Shown here piece after piece: positions 24,075 through 32,130 of a DNA stretch of 35,419 bases. Numbering within the stretch: the stretch's first letter is position 1; each line of letters begins with the position of its first letter. The notes beneath the pieces are model-generated. The model made no database searches and was not told the origin of the DNA. It saw nothing but the letters and a program-made list of their open reading frames with translations. The position numbers and the translations under genes are program-made. The DNA is from an uncultured Bacilli bacterium. GTDB taxonomy: Bacteria > Bacillota_I > Bacilli_A > RF39 > UBA660. The DNA lies in NCBI GenBank assembly GCA_934102255.1, contig CAKOSN010000019.1, positions 1-35,419 of the forward strand. The letters run 5' to 3'.

Positions 24075-25523
24075 CTAATCACATTTATACCCTATCGACT
24101 CTAACTCATACTTAACAGTACTTGCAGAGACATCTTTTCCATAATATATTCTATCATACTTTGTAAAGTCTTCGCTAGTCTCACTATAGTTAATTTTCAT
24201 AGTTTTAGTAAATCCGGTTTGAGTATTAACAAATCCAGCAGAGACTCCAGCAACTTTATTTAAATCATTAACGGTATTTTGAACACTTAGAGCATAACTT
24301 GCATATGTATCATCATTAACAGTAAATGAGTAATTATAAGTATCATCAATTCCGGTTAATTTACTACTACTAAAAGTATAAATAGTTGAATGATTATTAC
24401 CAGTACAAGTTAGTTTATTATTTTTTAAAGTTACACTTTGATAATCAGCAGTTGTTCTTTCTAATACTTCTAATTTAGTAGCACCAGTATATTCAGTATT
24501 ATTTAGAATACTTTTTAAAGTTATTTCTTCTTTACTATTTAAAGTATCTGTATCAATTAAAACTCTACCTATATAAGTTTTAGAATCATTATATAAATCA
24601 AAATAAATTTTATGAGTTTTAAAATTATAACTAGAAGTATCATTATTAGTTATTTTATAACTTAAATAATAGGAACCATTTTCTTCTGTTTTAGTTAAGT
24701 TAGTTATTGTTAGTTTATCAAAAGTAATAGAAGTAGTATCTAAAATATCATAGTATGTTGTAACTTTAGTATCATCACTACTAGTATTATCTTTATTAGT
24801 ATTATTATCTTTAGATGGGGTTGTATCATTAGTATTATCATTATTTCCATCACCATAGATAGAGCTGTTATCATCAATACCAAAGATTTTTAAAACATCA
24901 CTTAAATATGGAGTTATATAAGGGATAACAAAGATACCAATAATTAAACAAGCAAACAAAACTAGCATGGCAACGGGACTTTTTTGAGTATCTTTTTTCA
25001 TAGTACCAACGGTTTCATCAGTATTAAGTTTAGGCATTGTAAGGTCTTGATTAACCGGTATTTGGTTAGCAGAAGTTTGATTGGTTGCTTTATTGGATTG
25101 GGTATTTATTTGGTTATCAGGAACTGTTTGAAAATAAGTATTAGTACTGCCAGGTGTAGTTTGATTATTAGATGAACCCATGATGCTACTGGTAGTTTGG
25201 GTATTACTTATTTGGTTATTTGGTTGAGGGGTACTTGGCATACTTTGGTTATTTGACATGCTTTGAGCTTGTTGTTGATTCGTTCCTCCCATAGTGTTAT
25301 TTGCCATATTATTAACAGGGTTATTCATTCCATTATTTGGCATTTGGCCCATATTATTAGGAGTTTGCCCTACCTGATTCATATTAGTTTGATTAGAAAC
25401 ACCATTTACTACAGGACCATTATTTGCAGGAGCAGTTCCAGGATTAACCCCATTATTTACATTATTACTATTAGCATAATCACTAAAAACATTACTTTTC
25501 ATTTCATTATTATTGTTATTCAT
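24075..25523 (-). CDS. Membrane protein with Asn/Gln-rich cytoplasmic region
   Basis: Not recognised as a named family. The product has a low-complexity N-terminal region of about 180 residues made of Asn, Gln, Pro, Met, Gly, Thr and Ser, one hydrophobic helix (AMLVLFACLIIGIFVIPYI), then a Thr/Asn/Asp-rich linker and an outside beta-rich domain of about 220 residues. The C-terminal domain has the look of a FxLyD-type or similar small secreted domain (KITNNDTSSYNFKTHKI, DTDTLNSKEEIT). I chose ATG 25523 because AAGAAGG lies seven bases upstream; an ATG at 25529 is too close. It heads the scpAB operon, which suggests house-keeping expression. Confidence 0.65.
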   Translation of the reverse strand: MNNNNNEMKSNVFSDYANSNNVNNGVNPGTAPANNGPVVNGVSNQTNMNQVGQTPNNMGQMPNNGMNNPVNNMANNTMGGTNQQQAQSMSNNQSMPSTPQPNNQISNTQTTSSIMGSSNNQTTPGSTNTYFQTVPDNQINTQSNKATNQTSANQIPVNQDLTMPKLNTDETVGTMKKDTQKSPVAMLVLFACLIIGIFVIPYITPYLSDVLKIFGIDDNSSIYGDGNNDNTNDTTPSKDNNTNKDNTSSDDTKVTTYYDILDTTSITFDKLTITNLTKTEENGSYYLSYKITNNDTSSYNFKTHKIYFDLYNDSKTYIGRVLIDTDTLNSKEEITLKSILNNTEYTGATKLEVLERTTADYQSVTLKNNKLTCTGNNHSTIYTFSSSKLTGIDDTYNYSFTVNDDTYASYALSVQNTVNDLNKVAGVSAGFVNTQTGFTKTMKINYSETSEDFTKYDRIYYGKDVSASTVKYELESIGYKCD

Positions 25524-25605
25524 ATCCATACCTTCTTATTTCTTTTATTATCATAATTATACCAATAAACTATTCTATTTGTAAACAATCTCAAAATAAT
25601 TTAAA

Positions 25606-26040
25606 TCAATTTAAAATCTTAGAAAAGAAATTATAAATAATAGGTACTACTTTATCACTACTAAAATAAATAACAGTCATATAACTTAAATATATTAAAT
25701 AGAAAATAGAACTTATCACGGTAGCATCAGTACTTTTAGTTCTTAAGATATAATCAAGAAAGCCAATTAAATGAAGAACTATAAAAGTTAATAAACTTAA
25801 GATAGTTAAAGCCGTTAAAATAATTAGAATGGTGTATAGAAGTCCATAAGATGAACAATTAGAAAAGTAATAAATACTAATTGGGAGTAAAGATATAAGG
25901 TTACATAAAAGATATTTTCTATTTTTAACCAACTCTTGGATTTTCAAACTTAGGGGGATAAATAAAGTAATGGGAGTAGCAATTAATTTATCATACATTA
26001 CCCAGATAAAGAAGAAAAACAAATGAATTACCATAATCAT
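25606..26040 (-). CDS. Small multi-pass membrane protein, unknown function
   Basis: Not recognised. The 144-residue product is mostly hydrophobic with about four transmembrane helices (residues 3-25, 42-60, 63-90 and 112-133). I start it at the ATG at 26040, which has AGGTGAT just upstream; an ATG at 26058 would place that ribosome site inside the gene. A second ATG at 26034 is also possible. No catalytic motif is visible. It stands between the scpA-operon gene and the pilin-like fragment, separated from the latter by a terminator. Confidence 0.6.
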   Translation of the reverse strand: MIMVIHLFFFFIWVMYDKLIATPITLFIPLSLKIQELVKNRKYLLCNLISLLPISIYYFSNCSSYGLLYTILIILTALTILSLLTFIVLHLIGFLDYILRTKSTDATVISSIFYLIYLSYMTVIYFSSDKVVPIIYNFFSKILN

Positions 26041-26070
26041 AAACTTATCACCTAACATAATAATAGCACG

Positions 26071-26092
26071 AAAAAAAGAAGATTACTCTTCT
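26071..26092 (-). terminator. Terminator of the pilin-like fragment
   Basis: On the minus strand AGAAG and CTTCT pair across six bases and are followed by TTTTTTT. It lies about 20 bases after the stop of the gene fragment at 26111. Confidence 0.65.
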
Positions 26093-26110
26093 AAATTTTC
26101 TATGGTTAAA

Positions 26111-26653
26111 TTATTCACCGACAATATAAGGGTTATCCATGGTACCAGTTCCAGAAAATATGGAATCTGATTTTAAGTTTAAAACAATTTTTGCTCCTCT
26201 TTCATATTGATTCCAACCGCTTTCCATTTTTCCATTTGCATCATAAATACGCATGCGTGAATATGAAGAAGTAAAACTATAAACTGAAAGAAGCCACTCA
26301 TTATTTCCTGTATATAAGTAAAATGAAGTATTACCGTTAGAAACATCGCCACCTGCTAAAATAAATTCATCAGCTGTTAATAAACCAATTGGATATTTTA
26401 AATCGCCATTACCATGCAGTGTATCATTTACAGTGAAAGCATCATGCTGATTAGGACAAGTAAGGCTCATTTTATCAGTTTCTTCTGCCCACCAACGATA
26501 TCTTGTCTCACTAGTTCCAATTCCAGTTCCTGTATTATAAGATGAAAAACTTCGATCATTGCAGAAAGTATTATCAGATAAATATCTAGTTATATCAAGT
26601 GAATTATTTCCTAAGATATTTTGCTCATACCAGTTGTCAATATATTTTTTTAT
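26111..26653 (-). pseudogene. Surface protein 3' fragment cut by IS30 element
   Basis: The minus-strand frame is open from 26653 to the stop at 26111 (180 codons), but has no start or ribosome site at its 5' end. The first ATG would discard clearly coding sequence: KKYIDNWYEQNIL, RYLSDNTFCNDRSF, TRYRWWAEETDK. The rest reads LTCPNQHDAFTV, YPIGLLTADEFILAGG, NTSFYLYTGNNEWLLS and finally IVLNLKSDSIFSGTGT. This C-terminal domain recurs in prepilin-like and secreted proteins of uncultured gut Bacillota and ends in a 'xxNLKxxxxFxGxGTxxxPY' signature. The 5' part was removed where the IS30-type element begins, at about 26659. The remnant has a terminator but no visible promoter. Confidence 0.65.
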
Positions 26654-26793
26654 TCAAATGAAATTCTAAATGGACCACAATAATTAATACTGGAGTGTTT
26701 AGTCTTTCAATTATCACACTTGAGATTTTAGTAAAAAATCATATAATAGACATTGCTGTTTTACCCATTTATATATGGAAGGAGATTTTTAAA

Positions 26794-27981
26794 ATGGGAA
26801 AACATTTAAATTTAAGTCAAAGAATAACTATAGAAAGTAATCTTAATGAAAATAACAGTCTAAGAAAAATTGGTGAAATCATAGGCAAACCACATACAAC
26901 TGTTTCTAGAGAAATATTATCAAGAAGAATTTTAATTAAAGGAAATCGTTTTAATAATTTTAATGTGAAATGTGATAAAACTCAGAAAGCTCCATTCGTC
27001 TGTAACGGTTGTCCTAATAAAGATAAATGTAGAAAGAATCGCTACTTTTATTACGCTTAAGACGCTAACAACGATTATCGTAAAACTTTAGTCGAGTCAA
27101 GACAAGGAATTGATTTTGAAAATGACGAATTTAGAAAAATGGATAAAATCATTAAAGAAGAAATTGATAAAGGACATTCATTTTATATGATTGTAACAGA
27201 CCATCCAGAATTTAATATTAATGAGAGAGCTTTATACTATTACCAAGAAAAAGGTTATTTATCTTGCAAAAACATTGATTTACCAAGAAAGGTTAGATAT
27301 CGTAAAAGAAAAAGAACGGTATCTAAAAACAAGAGCGAAAGAAAAGAAAACGAATGCAGAATTAACCGTACTTACCAAGACTTTCTTAATTATAAGATAG
27401 CTAACAATATTAAATATTATGTAGAAATGGATACTGTTGAAGGTATTAAAGGACACTCGGCTTTACTTACTTTAAACTTTATTCCTTTTAATTTTATGAT
27501 AGCTTGTAAATTAGAAAGCCAAACAATATCTGAAGTCGCTAACAAAATAAACGAAATTAAAACAATACTTGGATATGAATTATTTCACAAAATATTTCCA
27601 GTGATATTAACAGACAATGGTAAAGAATTTAAAAGACCTGATTTAATCGAAGATAATGGTCCGGATGTTGTAAAAAATAAAGTGTTCTTCTGCGATTCCA
27701 GAAGAAGTGACCAAAAAGGAAGTATTGAAGTTACACATGAATACATAAGAAGATATATTGAACAAGGTACCAATTTAGACAAGTATTCTGAAGAAGATAT
27801 TTATTTAATGATGAATCATATTAACAATACCAAAAGAGAAAAATTAAATGGTGATACACCATACAATTTAATGAAAGAAAAAATAGGAGAAGAAAACATA
27901 AAAAAACTAGGTTTCTATTTTATCCCCGCAAAAGATATTATACTTAAACCTAGTCTATTCAATAAAGATAATAATAAATAA
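26794..27981 (+). pseudogene. IS30-family transposase with in-frame stop
   Basis: From the ATG at 26794 (ribosome site GGAAGGAGA) the frame reads MGKHLNLSQRITIESNLNEN then LRKIGEIIGKPHTTVSREI, the helix-turn-helix of IS30 transposases, then a CNGCPNKDKC motif. A TAA at 27058-27060 interrupts the frame (YFYYA*DANNDYRKTLVESR). The same frame continues to 27981 with the DDE catalytic core: Asp in YVEMDTVEG, Asp in ILTDNGKEF, and Glu in RRSDQKGSIEVTHEY followed by IRRYIEQG. Total length without the stop is 395 residues, normal for IS30. A single base change (for example AAA to TAA) explains the damage. An ATG at 27139 could give a catalytic fragment without the DNA-binding domain. Confidence 0.85.
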
Positions 27982-28022
27982 CGAAGCCTAGGCGTAGATT
28001 ATTTATTATTATCGAATGGGTA

Positions 28023-28080
28023 AAATGGCACATTTAATCATTCATAATTTTGCATCTTAAATGGTGCATTTAGTCATTCA
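28023..28080 (+). repeat. Two 22-base direct repeats at the IS right end
   Basis: AAATGGCACATTTAATCATT (starting 28023) and AAATGGTGCATTTAGTCATT (starting 28059) agree at 19 of 22 positions with a 36-base period. Their complement resembles the IS left end, so they are likely transposase binding sites. Confidence 0.6.
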
Positions 28081-28333
28081 CGTTATTGTGTTCGACACTT
28101 TTTTGCGTGGAATGAAATACTAAAATCACCACATCTTTAATAGTGTATAAGTCAATAAATACACTATTTTGAGCCTTTTACTCGTTCAGTACCATTATAC
28201 TACTATATTTTTTTGTTTTGGTCAATTTAAATTTTCACTTGAGCCTTGAATTTTTCTTAGAAGTAAGTGTATTTTATTCTTTACTTAAGATAAACTAAAT
28301 GATACTATTATCATAGAAAGAGATTTGTTTTAT
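28081..28333. promoter_or_regulatory. Intergenic region between IS and serpin
   Basis: No gene is visible. It contains a small GTGT-TCG-ACAC hairpin with six T residues (28088-28104, possible plus-strand terminator), a nine-base inverted repeat AATAGTGTA/TACACTATT (28139-28168), and a minus-strand promoter-like TTGACC with TATAAT near 28190-28230 that points into the IS. The serpin promoter is not obvious. Confidence 0.4.
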
Positions 28334-29983
28334 ATGGAAAATAATGAAAAACCAGTAGAAAATATCAACACTGGTAATACAACGCAAGATATTGTACCGA
28401 AGAAGACTAATAATAAAAAGAAAAGTCTTATTATAATTGCTGTTATTTTAGTAGTTATTGCTTTAGGAATATTTATATTTTTCAAAGTAAGAAGTAATAA
28501 AAATAACAGTAAACCTGATGATAATAATCAAAATCAAGTAGAAGTTAAAAGAGAAAATAAGTATAGTAATTATCAATTAAAAGATAATACTCTATCTAAT
28601 TTTGACCTTTATTTCTTACAACTAGAAAATAACAAAAAGAATATGGTTTATAGTCCCCTATCAATTAAGTATGTTTTAGAAATGTTAAATGCTGGTGCGG
28701 ATGGGGAAACTAAAAATCAAATAACCGATATACTTGGTACTTATGTTAATAAAAAGTATACTAACAATAGAAATATGTCTTTTGCAAATGCTTTATTTGT
28801 TAGAAATAGTTATAAAGATAATATTAAAACATCTTACATAGATACATTATTAAATCAATATAATGCTTCTGTTACTTATGATAGTTTTAAAAATGCAAGT
28901 ACTATTAATAAATGGGTAAGCGATAAAACATTTAATTTAATTAATAATGCTTTTAGTGATGATGACTTAAGTGATTTAAATTTTGTTTTAGCTAATGCAC
29001 TTGCTATTGATATGGATTGGGTTAATAAAATTCAAGCTCCTTATGAAGGATATGGTGTTAGTTATCAGCATGAAAAATTCCATGATTATGTTTCGGCTTT
29101 AGCTGAGTCTGGTTTTCATGATTTAACTTTTCAAAGTTATGATAAAAAGGCTAATGCTGTTGAGATAGCTGCTGTTGTTAATAAATATGATATTGTTAAT
29201 GAATTAGGCGAAGCAAATATTCGTAAAACTGTTAGTGATGATTATAGTAACTGGCTTAAAAATGGCGGCAATGATGAATATGCCATGTGTGGTTATGATG
29301 CCACGGAAGATAAGTTAGACCTTGATAAGTATATTAAAGAATTAAGTGCTAACTATCAAACTATTAGTAGTTCAACTGATTTTGAATTTTATGTTGATGA
29401 TGATGTTAAAGTGTTTGCTAAAGATTTAAAGAAGTATAATGGTACTACATTACAATATATTGGTATTATGCCAACTAATGAGACTCTAAGTAATTATATA
29501 AATAATACTAATGCCAATAGTTTAAGCGAACTTATTGGTAAAATTAAACCACTTGCTTTTGATAGTTTTAAAGATGGTGTTATTACTGATGTTCATGGTT
29601 ATATTCCTTTATTTAAGTTTGACTATAAATTAAATTTAGTTAAAGATTTAAATACTTTAGGAATTACTGATGTATTTGATAGTGAGAAAGCTAATCTTTC
29701 TAATTTAACAACTGATAATGCTTATATTGGGGATGCTACGCATAAAGCTACTATTGATTTTTCTAATGATGGTATTAAGGCTGGTGCTTTCACTGCTGGT
29801 GGTGGTGCTGGAGCCGGTGGTTGTGGCTATGACTACTTATTTGATGTTCCTGTTCTAAAAATTGATTTAACTTTTGATAAACCATATATGTTTATTATTC
29901 GTGATAAAGATACTAATGAAGTTTGGTTTGCTGGTACAGTTTATGAGCCAACTGAATATGATGGAAATGGTGGCTTAATGTAA
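28334..29983 (+). CDS. Membrane-anchored serpin (serine protease inhibitor)
   Basis: A 549-residue protein with a cytoplasmic tail, one transmembrane helix (about residues 31-50) and an external serpin domain (about 80-540). Serpin signatures include NMVYSPLSIKYVLEMLNAGA, DGETKNQI, FANALFVR, and the C-terminal HKATIDFSNDGIKAGAFT hinge followed by KPYMFIIRDKDTNEVWFAG. Serpins trap serine proteases by a suicide loop. Counting from the hinge Gly as P15, the loop is GIKAGAFTAGGGAGAGG, so P1 is near an Ala or Gly, which would favour elastase-like proteases; gut bacterial serpins of this kind are known. Start ATG 28334 has AAAGAGA upstream; a TTG at 28325 does not. It is a single gene ending at a strong terminator. 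Confidence 0.9.
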   Translation: MENNEKPVENINTGNTTQDIVPKKTNNKKKSLIIIAVILVVIALGIFIFFKVRSNKNNSKPDDNNQNQVEVKRENKYSNYQLKDNTLSNFDLYFLQLENNKKNMVYSPLSIKYVLEMLNAGADGETKNQITDILGTYVNKKYTNNRNMSFANALFVRNSYKDNIKTSYIDTLLNQYNASVTYDSFKNASTINKWVSDKTFNLINNAFSDDDLSDLNFVLANALAIDMDWVNKIQAPYEGYGVSYQHEKFHDYVSALAESGFHDLTFQSYDKKANAVEIAAVVNKYDIVNELGEANIRKTVSDDYSNWLKNGGNDEYAMCGYDATEDKLDLDKYIKELSANYQTISSSTDFEFYVDDDVKVFAKDLKKYNGTTLQYIGIMPTNETLSNYINNTNANSLSELIGKIKPLAFDSFKDGVITDVHGYIPLFKFDYKLNLVKDLNTLGITDVFDSEKANLSNLTTDNAYIGDATHKATIDFSNDGIKAGAFTAGGGAGAGGCGYDYLFDVPVLKIDLTFDKPYMFIIRDKDTNEVWFAGTVYEPTEYDGNGGLM

Positions 29984-30010
29984 GTTTAAAAGACTTATTT
30001 TAGGACTATA

Positions 30011-30056
30011 AAAGTGTAATAATTAATCTTTTTGGGATTGATTATTACACTTTTTG
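30011..30056 (+). terminator. Terminator of serpin gene
   Basis: A 19-base stem (30011-30029 with 30037-30055, one wobble pair) ends in CTTTTT, 28 bases after the serpin stop. Confidence 0.8.
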
Positions 30057-30061
30057 CATTT

Positions 30062-30087
30062 AAAAAATCAGCCACTAAGGACTGATT
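30062..30087 (-). terminator. Terminator of J-domain operon
   Basis: On the minus strand AATCAG and CTGATT pair across ten bases and run into TTTTTA. It lies 40 bases after the stop of the 30127-30528 gene. Confidence 0.6.
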
Positions 30088-30126
30088 AAAAATCTTAAAT
30101 ATTTAGTTTTTTTAAGATAAATTAAT

Positions 30127-30528
30127 TTAGAGTTGAAAACTCCTACCTCTTCCATCTTCTTTTTCCTTAGCAGCTACGAAATCATCAAAAGCATGAGGTC
30201 GAGCTGTAATATTTAAAGCCATTTTATCCCCAAAAGTAAATTTAGTTAAAGAATAAAAATCAGAAGCTTTTTTATCTAAATACTCTTTATCTGCATAATC
30301 TTTACATCTGGGATTAGCTTCATATAAGACGTCGCTACTTCCAGCAAACAAAGGACAAAAAAAGCTTAAATTGGCTAATAATTGTTCAATTTTTGAATCA
30401 AAGTTCACTTGTTTTTCAAATAAAGAGTATGGTTCTGTACATTTTATTACAGGAAATAATTCTTCTTTTGATACTTTAATAGCTGTTTTCTTTAAATAAT
30501 TTAAGAAATTTGCGGTTACATTTTGCAT
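30127..30528 (-). CDS. Uncharacterised protein, last gene of J-domain operon
   Basis: Not recognised. The 133-residue soluble protein begins MQNVTANFLNYLKKTAIKVS and ends in a basic-acidic tail (AAKEKEDGRGRSFQL). It has three cysteines and no signal peptide or membrane helix. It follows the second J-domain-like gene by 12 bases with a weak ribosome site and ends at the operon terminator. A job with the two J-domain-like proteins is suggested only by the tight arrangement. Confidence 0.6.
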   Translation of the reverse strand: MQNVTANFLNYLKKTAIKVSKEELFPVIKCTEPYSLFEKQVNFDSKIEQLLANLSFFCPLFAGSSDVLYEANPRCKDYADKEYLDKKASDFYSLTKFTFGDKMALNITARPHAFDDFVAAKEKEDGRGRSFQL

Positions 30529-30540
30529 TTTTTGGATATA

Positions 30541-31083
30541 TTAAGTAAGCATTTTATATTCTTCATAACTTAAATTAAAGTATTTTTTTCGATATTTAAG
30601 ATATGGTTCTACTCTTTTAGTATATTCTTTTAAGGCTTCGCATATTCTATTTAAATAATTTTTATTTTTTAACGGTTCGTTAGCTTTAGAAAGTGCATTA
30701 TAAGTGGTATTGACGGCATCGTAATATAAAATAATGTTCAAAAAAGCAACACAATTTTCAAGAGATAAACTATAAGGGCCATTTTGATTAGGTCTTTGAT
30801 ACGTTGAGTTATGATTATTATGGCTTGTATAAGCTTGATAATTTCTCTGGGTATAATATTGGTAACCTGTTTGACTATAATAAGTAGTATTTTTAGTTTT
30901 TCTTAGATTACTAATAGCCATTTCATAAGCAGCATTTACCTCTTTCATTTTTTCTTCATAGTAATTCTGGTTTGCACCTTGATGAATATCATGATGATAA
31001 ACACTTACTAATTTACGGTAAGCCTTTTTTATTTCTTCTTCAGTAGCATTTGATGCAATACCTAATATTTGATATGGATTCAT
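30541..31083 (-). CDS. J-domain protein with HHD instead of HPD
   Basis: A 180-residue protein. Residues 1-65 are a J domain: MNPYQILGIASNATEEEIKK, AYRKLVSVYHHD, then helix III with MKEVNAAYEMAI. The essential HPD loop that stimulates DnaK is replaced by HHD. A Tyr/Asn/Gln-rich stretch follows (TTYYSQTGYQYYTQRNYQAY, residues about 67-98), then a helical domain with CVAFLNIILYYDAVNT and YEEYKML. It lies 12 bases after a paralogue with the same MNPYQ start and is clearly in one operon with it. Family members with normal HPD are DnaK co-chaperones; this one may keep the fold for protein binding only. Confidence 0.75.
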   Translation of the reverse strand: MNPYQILGIASNATEEEIKKAYRKLVSVYHHDIHQGANQNYYEEKMKEVNAAYEMAISNLRKTKNTTYYSQTGYQYYTQRNYQAYTSHNNHNSTYQRPNQNGPYSLSLENCVAFLNIILYYDAVNTTYNALSKANEPLKNKNYLNRICEALKEYTKRVEPYLKYRKKYFNLSYEEYKMLT

Positions 31084-31095
31084 AATTGTCCCCTG

Positions 31096-31935
31096 CTAGC
31101 TATGCTTTCTGTGTCTTTGGCTTGCATATTTATCAAAGCCACCATTACTACAATAATAAATAATTTCATAAATATCATTATTTTCACCAGTAGCAGTTAT
31201 TTCATTATAAAAATCTTTGGCATAATGTCCATTTTCAACAACGCTTTTACTTATAGGATTACTTTGCCATAAAAAATCACTACATCTTAAATATTCAAAC
31301 ACTTTATTATCTAATAAATATAAGACTTGACCTAGATTTTTAACGGCATATAGTTCTTTTTGAAATTCTTTATACTCTTCTGTATATGCTAAAACAGGAA
31401 ATACTTTAAGAAAAAGCTTAGTAATTATAGTAACTAATTCAGAAGCTGTAAGTAGACTTTGGCTATAAGCTTCTTCAATAAATAAAGTTACTTCTAGATA
31501 CTCTTCATCACTTAAATTGGCTACTTTTAAATATTTGGTGCAGTCTTTGGTAGCATCATAATATTTTTTAAATGCTTCATCAAATTCTTTAATATAAGGA
31601 TTATCATGATTAGTCTCATTATATTCTTTTATTTTTTCTATAATTTTACCAATTAAAGTTAAATGAAGTGCAGTAATATAGAACTTTTGACGTCCTTCAT
31701 TATCTAAACTACGACCGTTTAAATTTTCAAACTTCTTCTTAAAAGCTTGATTATTAATGTTAGCAATAGCTAATTCTTTAGCATGATTATATTTGGTCAT
31801 TTTTTGTTCATAATCGCTAAAGTTCTCGTCTGGTCCTAGTCCTAAATATAATTTAATTGATATGTCATTATAGGATTTATCAATATCACTAAGACCAGCG
31901 CTAGTGGTAATTCCTAATACTTGATATGGATTCAT
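31096..31935 (-). CDS. Degenerate J-domain-like protein
   Basis: A 279-residue protein starting at the ATG at 31935, chosen because GAGGGG lies upstream and because the promoter at 31961-31989 rules out an upstream ATG at 31989. The first 60 residues are a divergent J domain: MNPYQVLGITTSAGLSDIDK, SYNDISIKLYLGLGP where HPD should be, and YNHAKELAIANI in helix III. The remainder is helical (KKKFENLNGRSLDNEGRQKF, EEYLEVTLFIEEAYSQSLL) with no recognised family. It is first in a three-gene operon with its shorter paralogue. Co-chaperone activity is unlikely without HPD; a scaffold role is inferred. Confidence 0.65.
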   Translation of the reverse strand: MNPYQVLGITTSAGLSDIDKSYNDISIKLYLGLGPDENFSDYEQKMTKYNHAKELAIANINNQAFKKKFENLNGRSLDNEGRQKFYITALHLTLIGKIIEKIKEYNETNHDNPYIKEFDEAFKKYYDATKDCTKYLKVANLSDEEYLEVTLFIEEAYSQSLLTASELVTIITKLFLKVFPVLAYTEEYKEFQKELYAVKNLGQVLYLLDNKVFEYLRCSDFLWQSNPISKSVVENGHYAKDFYNEITATGENNDIYEIIYYCSNGGFDKYASQRHRKHS

Positions 31936-31960
31936 ATTTATCCCCCTCACATTGAGGATT

Positions 31961-31989
31961 ACTATAACATTTGATTTACAAATCGTCAA
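31961..31989 (-). promoter_or_regulatory. Sigma-A promoter of J-domain operon
   Basis: On the minus strand TTGACG (31984-31989) and TATAGT (31961-31966) are 17 bases apart, placing the transcription start near 31953 and the first gene at 31935. Confidence 0.7.
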
Positions 31990-32024
31990 TATTTTTTCTT
32001 TAATAATGCTTATAAAATTAAAAA

Positions 32025-32049
32025 TTTTCCCTATATATATAAGGAAAAT
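32025..32049 (-). terminator. Terminator of coaCB operon
   Basis: On the minus strand ATTTTCC pairs with GGGAAAAT across an A/T loop, followed by TTTTTAA, about 80 bases after the original coaB stop (32131). Confidence 0.5.
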
Positions 32050-32130
32050 AACTATTAAGACTTATTATGTTCTATAAATATAGAGAATACACTCTTTTTT
32101 CTAACTTAGCAAGTAGTATTTTGATAAATT

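Larger units (their letters stand above)
26659..28080 (+). mobile_element. IS30-family insertion sequence, degenerate
   Basis: The element carries an IS30-type transposase. Its left end, TGAAATTCTAAATGGACCAC (26659-26678), resembles the inverted right end at 28059-28080 (about 15 of 22 bases identical, core CTAAATGxACCA). The right end has a second copy at 28023-28044. The left end coincides with the point at which the surface-protein frame is cut. No clear target duplication is visible, so the exact borders are uncertain by several bases. Confidence 0.6.

Noticed and set aside
31936..31989. Longer N-terminus for the first J-domain-like gene
   Set aside because: The extra region holds the promoter -35 and -10 boxes and the ribosome site of the ATG at 31935.
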